Source: Magnetofaba australis IT-1
GTDB lineage: Bacteria; Pseudomonadota; Magnetococcia; Magnetococcales; Magnetococcaceae
Length of the DNA: 64,000 nt
Assembly (NCBI RefSeq): GCF_002109495.1
Contig: NZ_LVJN01000015.1
Location: forward strand, 62,001 to 126,000
Direction: 5' to 3'
In this document: in pieces, positions 1-9,356 of the stretch
Layout: each line of letters starts with the position of its first letter
Numbering within the stretch: the first letter of the stretch is position 1
Notes under the pieces: generated by a model
Told to the model about the DNA's origin: nothing
What the model saw: the letters and a program-made list of their open reading frames with translations, nothing else
The model's database searches: none
Program-made: the position numbers and the translations under genes

Positions 1-1053
1 CTGGCGGTGGTGGATCTGGACGACACCCTGTGGGGCGGGGTGATTGGCGAGACCGGTTGGCAGGGGGTGCGCCTGGGTGGGCATGACCATGTGGGCGAGG
101 CGTTCGTGGCGTTTCAGCAGGGGCTCAAGGCGCTCACCCGGCGCGGGGTGCAGATCGCTCTGGCCAGCAAGAATGAGGAGTCGGTGGCGCTGGAGGCGTT
201 TGATAAGCGCCCGGAGATGGTGCTGAAACGCGGCGATCTGGCCGGGTGGCGCATCAACTGGAACGATAAGGCGGCCAATATCGCCGCGCTCACCGATGAG
301 ATCAATCTGGGGCTGAAATCGGTGCTGTTCATCGACGACAACCCCGCCGAGCGCGGACGGGTGCGCGAGGCGCTGCCCGATGTGTTGGTCCCGGAGTGGC
401 CTAAGCAGCCCACTGAATACGCCGCCGCGTTGCGCGCGTTGGACTGCTTCGATCAACCGGCGCTGAGTGGGGAGGATCGGCGGCGCGCCGAATTAGCCGC
501 CGCCGAACGGGAGCGGCGCGAAGCCCGCGATGGGGTGGACTCCATCGACGACTGGTTGGCGACGCTAGGCGTTACTGTGACGGTTGTGCAGGCGCATGAG
601 TCCCATGCGCCGCGCATTGCGCAACTGTTTAATAAAACAAACCAAATGAATCTCTCCACGCGGCGCTTAAGTGAGGCGGAGTTGGCGGCGTGGACGCAGC
701 AGCCGAACCACTGGCTGCGCGCGGTGAGCGTGCGCGATCGGTTTGGCGATTCGGGATTGACCGGGGTGGTGGCGTTGGACGTTGACGGGGCCACGGCGCG
801 GGTGAGTGATTGGATCCTCAGTTGCCGGGTGATGGGGCGCGGGGTGGAGGCGGCGCTGCTGCATCTGGCGGTGGCGGAGGCGCGCAGTCGTGGCGCCGAA
901 CGTTTGGAGGCGCGCTATCTGCCCACGCAGCGCAATGCGCCGTGTTTGCGTCTGCTGCGGGCGTCGGGCTGGCGCGAGGAGTCTGAGCATCTGTTTGTGT
1001 GGGATGCAAAAGAGGAGTATCCAAGCCCCGGTCATATTGTGTTGGATGCGTGA
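1..1053 (+). CDS. FkbH-family HAD phosphatase/acyltransferase-like protein (5' end outside window)
   Basis: The 3' 350 codons of an FkbH-type (HAD subfamily IIIC) protein. The reading frame is open from base 1, so the true start lies upstream. The visible N-terminus carries the HAD nucleophile motif DLDDTLWGGVIGE (visible residues 5-17); a later FIDDNPAER segment matches the second HAD acidic motif. The C-terminal half resembles the GNAT-like domain that ends FkbH proteins (FNKTNQMNLSTRR, then SDWILSCRVMGRGVE). In characterised systems FkbH proteins load a glyceryl or similar three-carbon unit onto an acyl carrier protein; the substrate here is unknown. The GNAT-like and MaoC/SDR genes downstream suggest a small acyl-chain or surface-glycan modification set, but no acyl carrier protein or ketosynthase is visible in the window. 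Confidence 0.85.
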   Translation: MAVVDLDDTLWGGVIGETGWQGVRLGGHDHVGEAFVAFQQGLKALTRRGVQIALASKNEESVALEAFDKRPEMVLKRGDLAGWRINWNDKAANIAALTDEINLGLKSVLFIDDNPAERGRVREALPDVLVPEWPKQPTEYAAALRALDCFDQPALSGEDRRRAELAAAERERREARDGVDSIDDWLATLGVTVTVVQAHESHAPRIAQLFNKTNQMNLSTRRLSEAELAAWTQQPNHWLRAVSVRDRFGDSGLTGVVALDVDGATARVSDWILSCRVMGRGVEAALLHLAVAEARSRGAERLEARYLPTQRNAPCLRLLRASGWREESEHLFVWDAKEEYPSPGHIVLDA

Positions 1054-1108
1054 TGGGACGTTCGGATAAGGCGGGAGCAAAAGGGATGCGCAGAACCAGA
1101 CAGGGGGA

Positions 1109-1136
1109 AAATCGGGACATTTATGGCCCGATTTTT
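1109..1136 (+). terminator. Possible intrinsic terminator after the FkbH gene
   Basis: The arms AAATCGGG (1109-1116) and CCCGATTT (1127-1134) can pair around a 10-nt loop, followed directly by further T residues. It lies 55 bp after the FkbH stop codon. The stem is short, so this is a moderate call. It abuts the intergenic hairpin repeat that begins near 1139. Confidence 0.45.
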
Positions 1137-1138
1137 CG

Positions 1139-1230
1139 GGGTCTGGGGGCCGCGCCCCCAGCGGGTGTGGGCGGAGCCCACGGTGTGGAAGTTGATCTTC
1201 AGGGGAGTTTGAGGGCGCAGCCCTCAATAT
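1139..1230. repeat. Intergenic multi-hairpin repeat, copy 1
   Basis: Three perfect short hairpins in a row: TGGGGG/CCCCCA (1144-1160), GTGGGC/GCCCAC (1167-1181) and TTGAGGGC/GCCCTCAA (1209-1227), ending in the family tail ATATCTT. It belongs to a family of seven such elements in this window (others near 2349, 12529, 20010, 30103, 32005 and 43216). Stem sequences differ between copies while base pairing is kept. It lies between two same-strand genes. Confidence 0.8.
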
Positions 1231-1272
1231 CTTTCCTCTTCCGACAACAGCCATCCTACCTGGAGCAAATTC

Positions 1273-2307
1273 ATGAGCGGCGTTGAAATTCGCCTGTGCG
1301 CCGCCCATGAGCGTGAGCGTGTGATGGCGTTCCTGCGCCAATATTGGTCGGCCAAGCACGTTCTGGCGCATCATAAGGGGTTGTTTGAGTGGCAATACCG
1401 CTCGGTGGAGCGGGATGGCTATGACTACTTTCTGGCGTGGCGCGGGGAGGAGCTGCTGGGGGTGCTGGGCTTCATCGACAGCCGCCGCTACGACCCGCAA
1501 CTGACCGGACGCAATGTGGCGTGGCTGGCGCTGTGGAAGGTGCGCGATGACGCGGGGGTAGCCGGGCTGGGGCTGCAACTGCTGCTCACCATGATGCGGG
1601 AGTTGTCCGCCGCCTGCTTCGGCGTGGTGGGGATCAACCCTACGCACCCACCCATGTATCGCGCGCTCCGTTATGTGAGCGACGAATTGACGCAATATCT
1701 GTTGCTGCGTCCCGATGCTCCAACGGTGCTGACCCACCGTCCCGACGACTTTGTGATTCCGCCCGGCGCGCCCGGCGCTGCGCAGTTGCGTCTGCTGGAC
1801 GCCGCCGCCCTGGCGCAGTTGGATGTGAGCGCCATCGACGATGGGCAGATTCCCGCCAAGAGCGCGCGCCATTTTCACACCCGTTTTCTGGAGCATCCGT
1901 ACTATACCTATCGCGTGTATGCGGTGGTGCGAGCGGACAAGCCGGTGGCGCTGTTGGCGGCGCGTCGGGCTGAACATGCGGGGGTGGGCGCGCTGCGGCT
2001 GGTGGACTTCTGGGGCGATATCGCCCATCTGGGCCAGTGCGGCGACGCGCTGCGCGCCGAGTTGGCCGAATTGGAGTGCGAATACGCCGACCTGTGCGCC
2101 GCCTTGCCCGATGACGCCCCCCTGGCCGAGGCGGGCTTCTTCGCTCTCGACCCCGATGGCGCATTCATCGCGCCCAACTATTTTGAGCCGTTCGAACAGC
2201 GCAATGTGCGCATTCGTTACGCCTTCAAAGGGGAGGCGGCGCCGTCGATCTTCCGTGCCGATGGCGATCAGGATCGTCCCAATCAGTTGTCAGCAGAGAA
2301 CATGTGA
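1273..2307 (+). CDS. GNAT-like acyltransferase domain protein
   Basis: 344 aa. The first about 165 residues look like a GNAT fold: a strand followed by LLGVLGFIDSRRYD, then a long helix after VRDDAGVAGLGLQLL, where the acyl-CoA pyrophosphate loop would lie. The rest (RPDAPTVL onward) has no family I recognise. The ATG start is preceded by TGGAG at 1261. The neighbours are an FkbH protein upstream and a MaoC/SDR fusion downstream, all on the same strand, so it may acylate an amino or hydroxy sugar or a carrier-bound intermediate. That is inference from context; the substrate cannot be read from the sequence. Hairpin repeats flank it on both sides. Confidence 0.6.
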   Translation: MSGVEIRLCAAHERERVMAFLRQYWSAKHVLAHHKGLFEWQYRSVERDGYDYFLAWRGEELLGVLGFIDSRRYDPQLTGRNVAWLALWKVRDDAGVAGLGLQLLLTMMRELSAACFGVVGINPTHPPMYRALRYVSDELTQYLLLRPDAPTVLTHRPDDFVIPPGAPGAAQLRLLDAAALAQLDVSAIDDGQIPAKSARHFHTRFLEHPYYTYRVYAVVRADKPVALLAARRAEHAGVGALRLVDFWGDIAHLGQCGDALRAELAELECEYADLCAALPDDAPLAEAGFFALDPDGAFIAPNYFEPFEQRNVRIRYAFKGEAAPSIFRADGDQDRPNQLSAENM

Positions 2308-2348
2308 TACGCTCTGAATTCCAATGAGCGGCTGATTGGGGGAGGAAA

Positions 2349-2454
2349 GAGACTGGGGCTGTGCCCCAGACCCCACGAGGGCGCCGCCCTCGACCCGCAA
2401 GGGCTCTGCCCTTGACCCGCCAGGGAAATGATTTCCCTGGACCCTCATTAGTTT
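2349..2454. repeat. Intergenic multi-hairpin repeat, copy 2 (reverse orientation)
   Basis: Four consecutive hairpins: CTGGGGC/GCCCCAG, CGAGGGC/GCCCTCG, CAAGGGC/GCCCTTG and CCAGGGAAAT/ATTTCCCTGG, each separated by an ACCC spacer. On the opposite strand the units read in the same order as copies 1, 4, 5 and 7 (GGGT, stem, loop, stem). It fills the space between the GNAT-like gene and the MaoC/SDR gene. Confidence 0.85.
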
Positions 2455-2524
2455 GCCTCTGAGCACGCAATGGATTGAGTGCGCGTTTCTTATAGTCTCA
2501 GTGTTATGCAGTATTGGAAAGTAA

Positions 2525-3967
2525 ATGAGCGTTACGTTATCACGCCAATTCAGTCTCGATGATCAACAGGCGTTCGCAGAATTCTCCGGTGACTTCAATC
2601 CGTTGCATGTGGACCCGGTGGTCGCTCGGCGCACTCCTTATGGGGCGATCATGGTTCACGGGCTGCACCTGACGCTGTGGGCGCTGGACCAGTTGGCGGC
2701 GCATCGCGGCGCCGCGTCCTGGCGCACGGTGCGCGCCGCGTTTCATCAGCCGGTGTTTTTGGATGATCCCGTCACCCTGGCCGAACCGCGCCAGGAGTCC
2801 GACGGGGCCTGGTTGGCGCAGGTGGTGGGCGCTGAAGGGACGGCGCGCGCCAGCATCTGGCTGGAGCCCAATGCGGCGTTGGCGCGCTTAACGGCTGCAC
2901 AGCCAGCCAGAGGGGACGCCTCCGCCACGCCGGAAGATCCGCCCTTCGCCAGCCTCAAAGGGATGCGCGGCGCCACGCCGTTGTTTCTGGATGCGCAGCG
3001 CTTGGAGGCGCTGTTCCCGCAATTGGCGGTCACCGCCGAACCGGCCTGGATCGCCGTTCTGCTGGCCACCACCCGGGTGGTGGGGATGCTCTGTCCGGGG
3101 CTGCACTCGCTCTTTTCCGGGCTGGAGCTGCAACGCGATGAGAGCGCCGAGGGCGCTTCACCAGCGTTGGAGTATGTGGTGAAACGCGCCTCTACCCCGC
3201 GCGCGCCCATCAAAATCGCCGTCTCGGGCGCACAATTGCGCGGAACGCTGGCGGCGTTCCATCGTCCGCCCCCCGCCGCGCAACCCAGCGCGGCGGAGAT
3301 CTTCGCCGCCCATGGGCACAATCGCTACGCTGGACAGCATGCGCTGATTCTCGGCGGCGCACGGGGACTGGGCGAGATCTGCGCCAAACTCATCGCCGCA
3401 GGCGGCGGCGAGGTGATGATCACCTACGCCCATGGCGCCGACGACGCCCAGCGCGTGGCCGATGAGATCGGGCAAGCGGGCGGCCGCTGCGGGGTGATGG
3501 CGTGGGATGTCACCGCGCCGCCCGAGCCCGATGTTCTGGCCAATTTGACGGATGTGACCCATCTTTACTACTTCGCTACACCGCCCATCGGCGGCGGCGC
3601 GCATGGGGATGTGTTTGACGCTGATCGTTTTGCCATGTTCTCACAATTTTATGTGGTTGGGTTCTCTAACACCGTTACGCTATTGCGCCATGTTATCGGT
3701 TCAGACAAGCCGTTAACTCTATTTTACCCCTCGACGGTGTTTATTGAAGAGCAGCCCGAGGGAGTGGCGGAATACGCCGCCGCCAAGGCCGCCGGAGAGT
3801 CCCTCTGCGCCCATCTGCAGGCCCGCAACCCTCTCTTGCGCGCGTTTGCGCCGCGCTTGCCGCGGCTGCGCACCGATCAGAACCTGAGTTTATTAGGCCC
3901 AGCTCCCGCCGAGCCCCTGGAAACGCTCGCGCCCTGGGTGGAGCGACTGCACGCGCCCGTAGTCTGA
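2525..3967 (+). CDS. MaoC-like dehydratase fused to short-chain dehydrogenase/reductase
   Basis: 480 aa, two enzymes in one chain. Residues 1-130 are a hotdog-fold MaoC/(R)-specific enoyl hydratase domain with the expected D-x-N-P-x-H-x-D signature (DFNPLHVD). From about residue 270 a Rossmann SDR domain begins, with nucleotide-binding motif GGARGLG and active site YAAAK; the Ser of the triad may be in FYPSTVF. A domain of about 120 residues between them is not assigned. Such pairings carry out beta-keto reduction and dehydration of acyl thioesters, so the protein could process a carrier-bound chain made with the FkbH protein. The ATG start follows GGAAAG. The gene stands alone between a hairpin repeat and the kinase block. 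Confidence 0.75.
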   Translation: MSVTLSRQFSLDDQQAFAEFSGDFNPLHVDPVVARRTPYGAIMVHGLHLTLWALDQLAAHRGAASWRTVRAAFHQPVFLDDPVTLAEPRQESDGAWLAQVVGAEGTARASIWLEPNAALARLTAAQPARGDASATPEDPPFASLKGMRGATPLFLDAQRLEALFPQLAVTAEPAWIAVLLATTRVVGMLCPGLHSLFSGLELQRDESAEGASPALEYVVKRASTPRAPIKIAVSGAQLRGTLAAFHRPPPAAQPSAAEIFAAHGHNRYAGQHALILGGARGLGEICAKLIAAGGGEVMITYAHGADDAQRVADEIGQAGGRCGVMAWDVTAPPEPDVLANLTDVTHLYYFATPPIGGGAHGDVFDADRFAMFSQFYVVGFSNTVTLLRHVIGSDKPLTLFYPSTVFIEEQPEGVAEYAAAKAAGESLCAHLQARNPLLRAFAPRLPRLRTDQNLSLLGPAPAEPLETLAPWVERLHAPVV

Positions 3968-4093
3968 AAACCTGCTCGTCGCATCGCTGTTTGCATTTCC
4001 CGGCGTCTCGGTTTAAGTTTTTAATCACATTCTGTAACGGGGGTTTGCGGCAGCAAAACCCACCAATGCGGTCTATTCGCCGCCCGGGTCGAG

Positions 4094-7000
4094 ATGATCT
4101 CCAATTCCAACACCGCCGACCCCTCCTCGGCTCGGGTGCTGTTCAGCGCCCTACGGCGCGCCCTCCTGGTATGGGCGCCAATGATGGCGCTGCTGGGCGT
4201 GGGCGCCTGGTATCTCTACGACAGTGAAGTGGAGAAGCAGCGCAGCGATGTGCGCGTGCGCGCCCGCATCGCCATGAGCAACACCTTCAACGCCATGCGA
4301 TTCCGCTTGGCGTGGATCGAAAAAGACACCCTCTATCTGTCGCACCTTGAACAGATGATGGAGGGCTTCACTGATGATCCCGTTGCGCGCAACAAGCTGA
4401 TTACCGAAACCTTCCGTTCCTTCGTCTTCTACCGCCGCAATATCTATGACCAACTGCAGCTGCTCGATGGCGACGGACAGGAGATGGTGCGCATCAACAA
4501 CCGCAATGGCCGCATCGACGCCGTCACCGCCGACCAGTTGCAGAACAAAGGCGATCGCTACTACGTCAAAGAGATTCAACAGCTCAACCGCGAGCAGATC
4601 TACCTGTCGCCGTTTGACCTGAACGTTGAACGGGGACAGGTGGAGATCCCCTTCCTGCCCATGATCCGCTTTGGCGCGCGCACGTTTGACGGCCAGGGCA
4701 AAACCAAGAACATGGTGGTGGTCAACTATAAGGGCGCGGATCTGATCAGTCGCCTTTCCAACAACTTTCGCGATGCTCTGGGGGAGTTTTGGATCATCAA
4801 TCAGAATGGCTATTGGCTCAGCGGCGCCAGTCAATCCGACGAGTGGGGCTTTATGTTCCCGGAGCGTCGCCATTTGACCGTGGCCAACCGCCATCCCGAT
4901 CTGTGGCGGATCATCCAAGAGAATCCCCTGCGCGGCCAGCGTGAGATCAATGGCGCGCTGCTCACCTATCGCACCTTCCAGCCCACCCGCGAACTGGCCG
5001 TCAACGGCGTGGCTCTGCGCGCCGACGCCAAAGAGCAGTGGACCTTGGCGCACTACATCCCTGCTGAGGTCTACCAGGAGTTGAGCGCCTCTTTGCGCAG
5101 CGCTTTCATTGTCGGTTACCTGTTGATTGCGCTGATGCTGGGCATTCTGGTGTGGTACAACGCGCAGATCTGGGCGCGGCGTCAGATCACCATGGGCGAG
5201 TTGCAGGAGTCGCAAGAGCGCTTCCGCTCCCTGCTGGAGTCCACCCCCGACGCCATTGTGGTGAGCGACGCCCAAGGGCGTATTGTGCTGGTCAATAATG
5301 AGGTGGAGTCGCTGTTTGGCTACAGCCGCGAGGCGCTGCTGGGCGCGCCGGTGGAGATCCTCATTCCCAAGCGTCATCAGGGGGGGCACGTCGCCCTGCG
5401 CAGCGAGTTCCTGCAACATCCGATTAAACGCGATATGGGCCGGGGCCGCGACGATCTCTATGCCTTGCGCCGCGACGGCACCGAATTTCCGGTCAAGATC
5501 AGCCTCAATGTGAGCGGCGAGGGCGATAAGAAACTGGTGATCAGCGAAATTCGCGACATCACCAGCGAACGCGCCGCCACCAACGTCATCCGTAACCTCA
5601 ACGCGGAGTTGGAGGCGCAGAATATCAAGCTCAACCAGGTCAAGGAGCGGCTGGAGCTCTCCACCCGCGCCGGCGGCATTGGCATTTGGGACTGGGAGAT
5701 CGGCGTCGACCGTCTGCACTGGGATACGCAGATGCTGGAGCTGTTCGATCTGACCAGCGACGCCTTCGATGCGCGCCAGGGGGCGTGGACCGAGCGCATT
5801 CTGGAGGAGGATCGGCGCGACTTTTTGAACGCCATCGAAGCCGCCCTTAAGTGGGGCGCGCCGCTGGATGAGACCTTCCGCATTCGCCTGGATGACAGCG
5901 CCATCCGCCACATCAAGACCCACGGCGTGGTGTTCCGCGACGACTCCGGCAAAGCCTACCGCATGCTCGGCGTCAGTTACGATGTGACCGAGCGCATGTT
6001 GCTGGAAAAACAGCTTATTGAGCACAGGGATGAGCTGGAGTTACGGGTCGCCGAACGCACCGCCGAGCTGGATGCCGCACGCCGTAACGCCGAGCGATTG
6101 AACAAAGTGAAGGGTGAGTTTCTGGCCAATATGAGCCACGAAATCCGCACCCCCATGAACGCCATTCTGGGCATGGCCTATCTGCTGCAGAAGCAGGAGC
6201 TGCCTGGCGACGCCAACGCTATGGTGCGCAAGGTGGTCAATGCCGGGCGCACCCTGTTGCTGATCATTAACGACATCCTCGACTTCTCCAAACTGGAGGC
6301 GGGGCGTTTGGAGATTGAGCGCGCCCCCTTCCTGCTCAATGATGTGCTGGAGAATCTCTCCACCATCATGGCCTCCAATGTGGGCGAAAAAGATTTGGAG
6401 TTGGTGATCTCACCGCCGCCCACCCAGGCCAATCTATTGTGTGGCGACGCCCTGCGCTTGGAGCAGGTGCTGATCAACCTCACCGGCAACGCCATCAAAT
6501 TCACCGAGCGCGGCCATGTGGCGTTGCGCATCACCCTGGAGGATCGCACCGAGCGCTCCGCCACGCTGACATTCTGTGTGGTGGACACCGGCATCGGCAT
6601 CTCCGAGCAGGCGCAAAAAGAGATCTTCGCCCCCTTCTCCCAAGCCGACACCTCCACCACGCGGCAGTTTGGCGGCACCGGGCTGGGGCTGGCCATCAGC
6701 CGACAACTGGTGTCGCTGATGGGCGGTGAGATCACTCTGACCAGCGAATTGGGCAAGGGTAGTCAATTTTGCTTTACACTGACATTCGAATGCGCCGAAG
6801 ATATTCAACTATCGCAGCCGGATATGTCGGAAATAGACATGGTGGTGGTGGATGATAGCCCCGAAGCGCGGGAAGCCATTGCCCAGACCGCGCAGGGGTT
6901 GGGGTGGTCAAGCACGATAACCGCCAGCGGCGAAGAGGCGCTGGATGTGGTGCGCAAGCTCGCTGGCGGCAAGGAGCAGACCGACGTGCTGGTGGTGGAT

Positions 7001-8311
7001 TGGCGCATGCCGGGCATGGATGGTCTGCAGGTGGCGCAGCGGGTCCACGAGATGTGCGCTGTTGAGCGCACGCCCATTGTGGTGATGGTGACCGGTCATG
7101 CTCTGGAGTCGCTGAGCAACGCGCCGGAGTTGCGTTATGTGGATGCGGTGCTGAGCAAACCGGTGACGCCGTCCACCCTGTATGACGCCGTGGTCAAAGC
7201 CAAGAAGGCGCAGAATCCGGCCAACGCCACGCGCACCGCGCCCTCTGGGGCGCCCAGCCGCCGCTTGACCGGTTTGAACCTGCTGGTGGTGGATGATAGC
7301 GAGATCAACCGCGAGGTGGCGCAGCGCATCTTTGTGAGCGAAGGCGCCGAGGTGACGCTGGCCAACGACGGTCTGGAGGCGGTGCAGAAGGTGCGCCACG
7401 CCGCGCGCGCATTTGACATCATTTTGATGGATGTGCAGATGCCGGTGATGGATGGCTACGCCGCCACCCATGAGATTCGCGCGCTGCCCGATATGGAGTC
7501 TCTGCCGATTGTGGCGTTGACGGCGGGCGCATTCAAAAATCAGCAGGATAAAGCCAGCAAGGCGGGCATGGACGCCTTTATCGCCAAACCGTTCGATGTG
7601 GAGATGGCGGTGGGGCTGATCCAGCGGATGACCGGCTGGGAGCCGCCGCAGCGCGAGCCGGAGGGAGCTGACGCGCAGACGCCGCCGCCCGAGACGCCCA
7701 CCGCGTCGGAGCCGGAGGAGGAGCACAGCGATCTGGCGGGACTGGATGTGCAGGGGGCGCTGCAGGTGTGGCGTGACAAAGCCGTCTACCAGCGCTACCT
7801 CACCCGTTTTGCAGCGGACTACAAAGATGTGGTGACGCAGATTGAGGACGCTTCTCCAGAGCAGGGCTCGGCGATTGCCCACAAGCTCAAAGGGGCGGCG
7901 GGCAACCTGGGGTTGCGCGATGTGGCGCGCTATGCGGGCGAGGCCGAGGAGGCGCTGCTGGAGGGAACAAGCGCGCAAACGATTTTGTCCAATCTTGGCG
8001 AAGCAATCACCATAGGATTGGACTCAATTTCACGCTACGCGCCGTCGGCGGCGGACGCGAATGCGCAGGATCTCGGCGCAGCGGCTGATGCGGTGGACGC
8101 CAAGGCCGTGGAGCCGTTGTTGCGCGACATGTTGGCTGCGCTGGCCACACATGATCCAGAGCCGGCCGAAGCGGTGCTGGAGCGCATCGCGCAACTGGCT
8201 CCAGAGAGTCTGTTGAAGGGGGTGCGCGAAGGGCTGGAAGGGTTTGACTTCCAGGCTTGCGCACAAGCTGTGCGCGATTTGGCCGACACATTGAAGATTT
8301 CGTTGGAGTGA
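4094..8311 (+). CDS. Hybrid sensor histidine kinase (Cache-PAS-PAS-HisKA-HATPase-REC-REC-Hpt)
   Basis: 1405 aa. Transmembrane segments at about 22-43 and 338-357 enclose a periplasmic region that resembles a double Cache ligand-binding domain. Cytoplasmic order: PAS (about 375-495), short coiled coil, PAS (about 520-640), HisKA with phospho-acceptor His682 in SHEIRTPMN, HATPase with DTGIGI and GGTGLGL, receiver 1 (Asp969 in VVDWRMPG), receiver 2 (Asp1113 in LMDVQMPVMDG), Hpt (His1263 in AHKLKG) and a helical tail of about 85 residues. A full His-Asp-His phosphorelay is thus in one chain. The HD-GYP regulator begins 14 bp downstream and is a likely partner. The ligand is unknown. No strong ribosome-binding site precedes the chosen ATG. 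Confidence 0.9.
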   Translation: MISNSNTADPSSARVLFSALRRALLVWAPMMALLGVGAWYLYDSEVEKQRSDVRVRARIAMSNTFNAMRFRLAWIEKDTLYLSHLEQMMEGFTDDPVARNKLITETFRSFVFYRRNIYDQLQLLDGDGQEMVRINNRNGRIDAVTADQLQNKGDRYYVKEIQQLNREQIYLSPFDLNVERGQVEIPFLPMIRFGARTFDGQGKTKNMVVVNYKGADLISRLSNNFRDALGEFWIINQNGYWLSGASQSDEWGFMFPERRHLTVANRHPDLWRIIQENPLRGQREINGALLTYRTFQPTRELAVNGVALRADAKEQWTLAHYIPAEVYQELSASLRSAFIVGYLLIALMLGILVWYNAQIWARRQITMGELQESQERFRSLLESTPDAIVVSDAQGRIVLVNNEVESLFGYSREALLGAPVEILIPKRHQGGHVALRSEFLQHPIKRDMGRGRDDLYALRRDGTEFPVKISLNVSGEGDKKLVISEIRDITSERAATNVIRNLNAELEAQNIKLNQVKERLELSTRAGGIGIWDWEIGVDRLHWDTQMLELFDLTSDAFDARQGAWTERILEEDRRDFLNAIEAALKWGAPLDETFRIRLDDSAIRHIKTHGVVFRDDSGKAYRMLGVSYDVTERMLLEKQLIEHRDELELRVAERTAELDAARRNAERLNKVKGEFLANMSHEIRTPMNAILGMAYLLQKQELPGDANAMVRKVVNAGRTLLLIINDILDFSKLEAGRLEIERAPFLLNDVLENLSTIMASNVGEKDLELVISPPPTQANLLCGDALRLEQVLINLTGNAIKFTERGHVALRITLEDRTERSATLTFCVVDTGIGISEQAQKEIFAPFSQADTSTTRQFGGTGLGLAISRQLVSLMGGEITLTSELGKGSQFCFTLTFECAEDIQLSQPDMSEIDMVVVDDSPEAREAIAQTAQGLGWSSTITASGEEALDVVRKLAGGKEQTDVLVVDWRMPGMDGLQVAQRVHEMCAVERTPIVVMVTGHALESLSNAPELRYVDAVLSKPVTPSTLYDAVVKAKKAQNPANATRTAPSGAPSRRLTGLNLLVVDDSEINREVAQRIFVSEGAEVTLANDGLEAVQKVRHAARAFDIILMDVQMPVMDGYAATHEIRALPDMESLPIVALTAGAFKNQQDKASKAGMDAFIAKPFDVEMAVGLIQRMTGWEPPQREPEGADAQTPPPETPTASEPEEEHSDLAGLDVQGALQVWRDKAVYQRYLTRFAADYKDVVTQIEDASPEQGSAIAHKLKGAAGNLGLRDVARYAGEAEEALLEGTSAQTILSNLGEAITIGLDSISRYAPSAADANAQDLGAAADAVDAKAVEPLLRDMLAALATHDPEPAEAVLERIAQLAPESLLKGVREGLEGFDFQACAQAVRDLADTLKISLE

Positions 8312-8324
8312 ATGGAGCGTGGGC

Positions 8325-9326
8325 ATGCCGTATGGCGCCTTACTAATCGTCGATGATGAACCGCAAAATCTTGCGGCCATGCGTCAGATTCTGTCGTCCA
8401 AATACCGTCTGCTGTTTGCCCGCGGCGGCAATGAGGCGTTGGCGGTGGCGCGACAGCAGCGTCCGGCGATGATTCTGCTGGATATCAAAATGCCGGATAT
8501 GGATGGCTATGCGGTGTGTCGCGCCCTCAAAGCCGACCCCGAGACCGAGCATATTCCGGTCATCTTTGTCTCCAGTTTATCGGACGTGGGCGATGAGGCC
8601 GAAGGCTTTGAAGCCGGATGCGTCGACTACATCATCAAACCGCCGTCGCCGCCCATCGTCCTTGCTCGAATCAATACGCATCTATCGCTGGTGCGCGCCA
8701 TCCGCTTGGAGGATAGCCACCGCGACGCCATCTTCATGCTGGGCGCGGCCGGGCACTATAATGACTCCGACACCGGCGTGCACATCTGGCGCATGGCCGC
8801 TTATGCTGGCCTGTTGGCGCGCGAATGTGGTTGGAGCGAAGAGGAAGCCAAGCAGATCGAGCAAGCCGCACCCATGCACGATACCGGTAAGATCGGCATT
8901 CCCGACGCCATCTTGCGCAAACCGGCCAAGCTGGACGCCGATGAGTGGCGGGTGATGCGGACCCATAGCGAGATCGGACACGGCATCCTCAAGAACAGCA
9001 AAGCGCCGGTGTTCCAAATGGCCGCCCAGATCGCGCTGTATCATCACGAAAAGTGGGACGGCAGCGGCTACCCCAACGGGTTGGCGGGGGAGGATATCCC
9101 CGAAGCGGCGCGCATTGTGGCGCTGGCCGACGTGTTCGACGCTCTGAGCATGAAGCGGCCCTATAAGGATCCGTGGCCTATTGATCGCATCATCGACGTC
9201 ATGGGTGAAGGCTCCGGCTTGCACTTTGAGCCGCGCTTGCTGGAGGCGTTTCTGGGTCTGATGCCGCAGTTGCTCGAGATTAAGCAGAAATGGGATAGCT
9301 TCGAACAGCGTCAGAATGTGGCCTGA
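8325..9326 (+). CDS. HD-GYP response regulator (predicted c-di-GMP phosphodiesterase)
   Basis: 333 aa. N-terminal receiver domain with acidic pair DDE near residue 11 and phospho-acceptor Asp53 in LLDIKMPDMDG. The C-terminal HD-GYP domain has the metal-binding His185-Asp186 in HDTGKIG and the signature HHEKWDGSGYP at 240-250. The family hydrolyses cyclic di-GMP. I chose ATG 8325 because GGAG (8314-8317) is spaced correctly for it; an in-frame GTG at 8319 is too close to that site. It lies between two hybrid kinases on the same strand (14 bp after one, 30 bp before the next), so phosphorylation by either would link sensing to c-di-GMP breakdown. Confidence 0.92.
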   Translation: MPYGALLIVDDEPQNLAAMRQILSSKYRLLFARGGNEALAVARQQRPAMILLDIKMPDMDGYAVCRALKADPETEHIPVIFVSSLSDVGDEAEGFEAGCVDYIIKPPSPPIVLARINTHLSLVRAIRLEDSHRDAIFMLGAAGHYNDSDTGVHIWRMAAYAGLLARECGWSEEEAKQIEQAAPMHDTGKIGIPDAILRKPAKLDADEWRVMRTHSEIGHGILKNSKAPVFQMAAQIALYHHEKWDGSGYPNGLAGEDIPEAARIVALADVFDALSMKRPYKDPWPIDRIIDVMGEGSGLHFEPRLLEAFLGLMPQLLEIKQKWDSFEQRQNVA

Positions 9327-9356
9327 GCCGCATCTTCATGCGCAGTACAAGGGAGC

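Noticed and set aside
4151-6025. Long open frame of 624 codons on the minus strand inside the first hybrid kinase
   Set aside because: It is antisense to a complete, well-conserved kinase and its translation is a Gln/His/Ala-rich shadow of high-GC codons with no family resemblance. Similar antisense frames at 667-2028, 6908-7978, 9981-11090 and 59840-62014 were dropped for the same reason.
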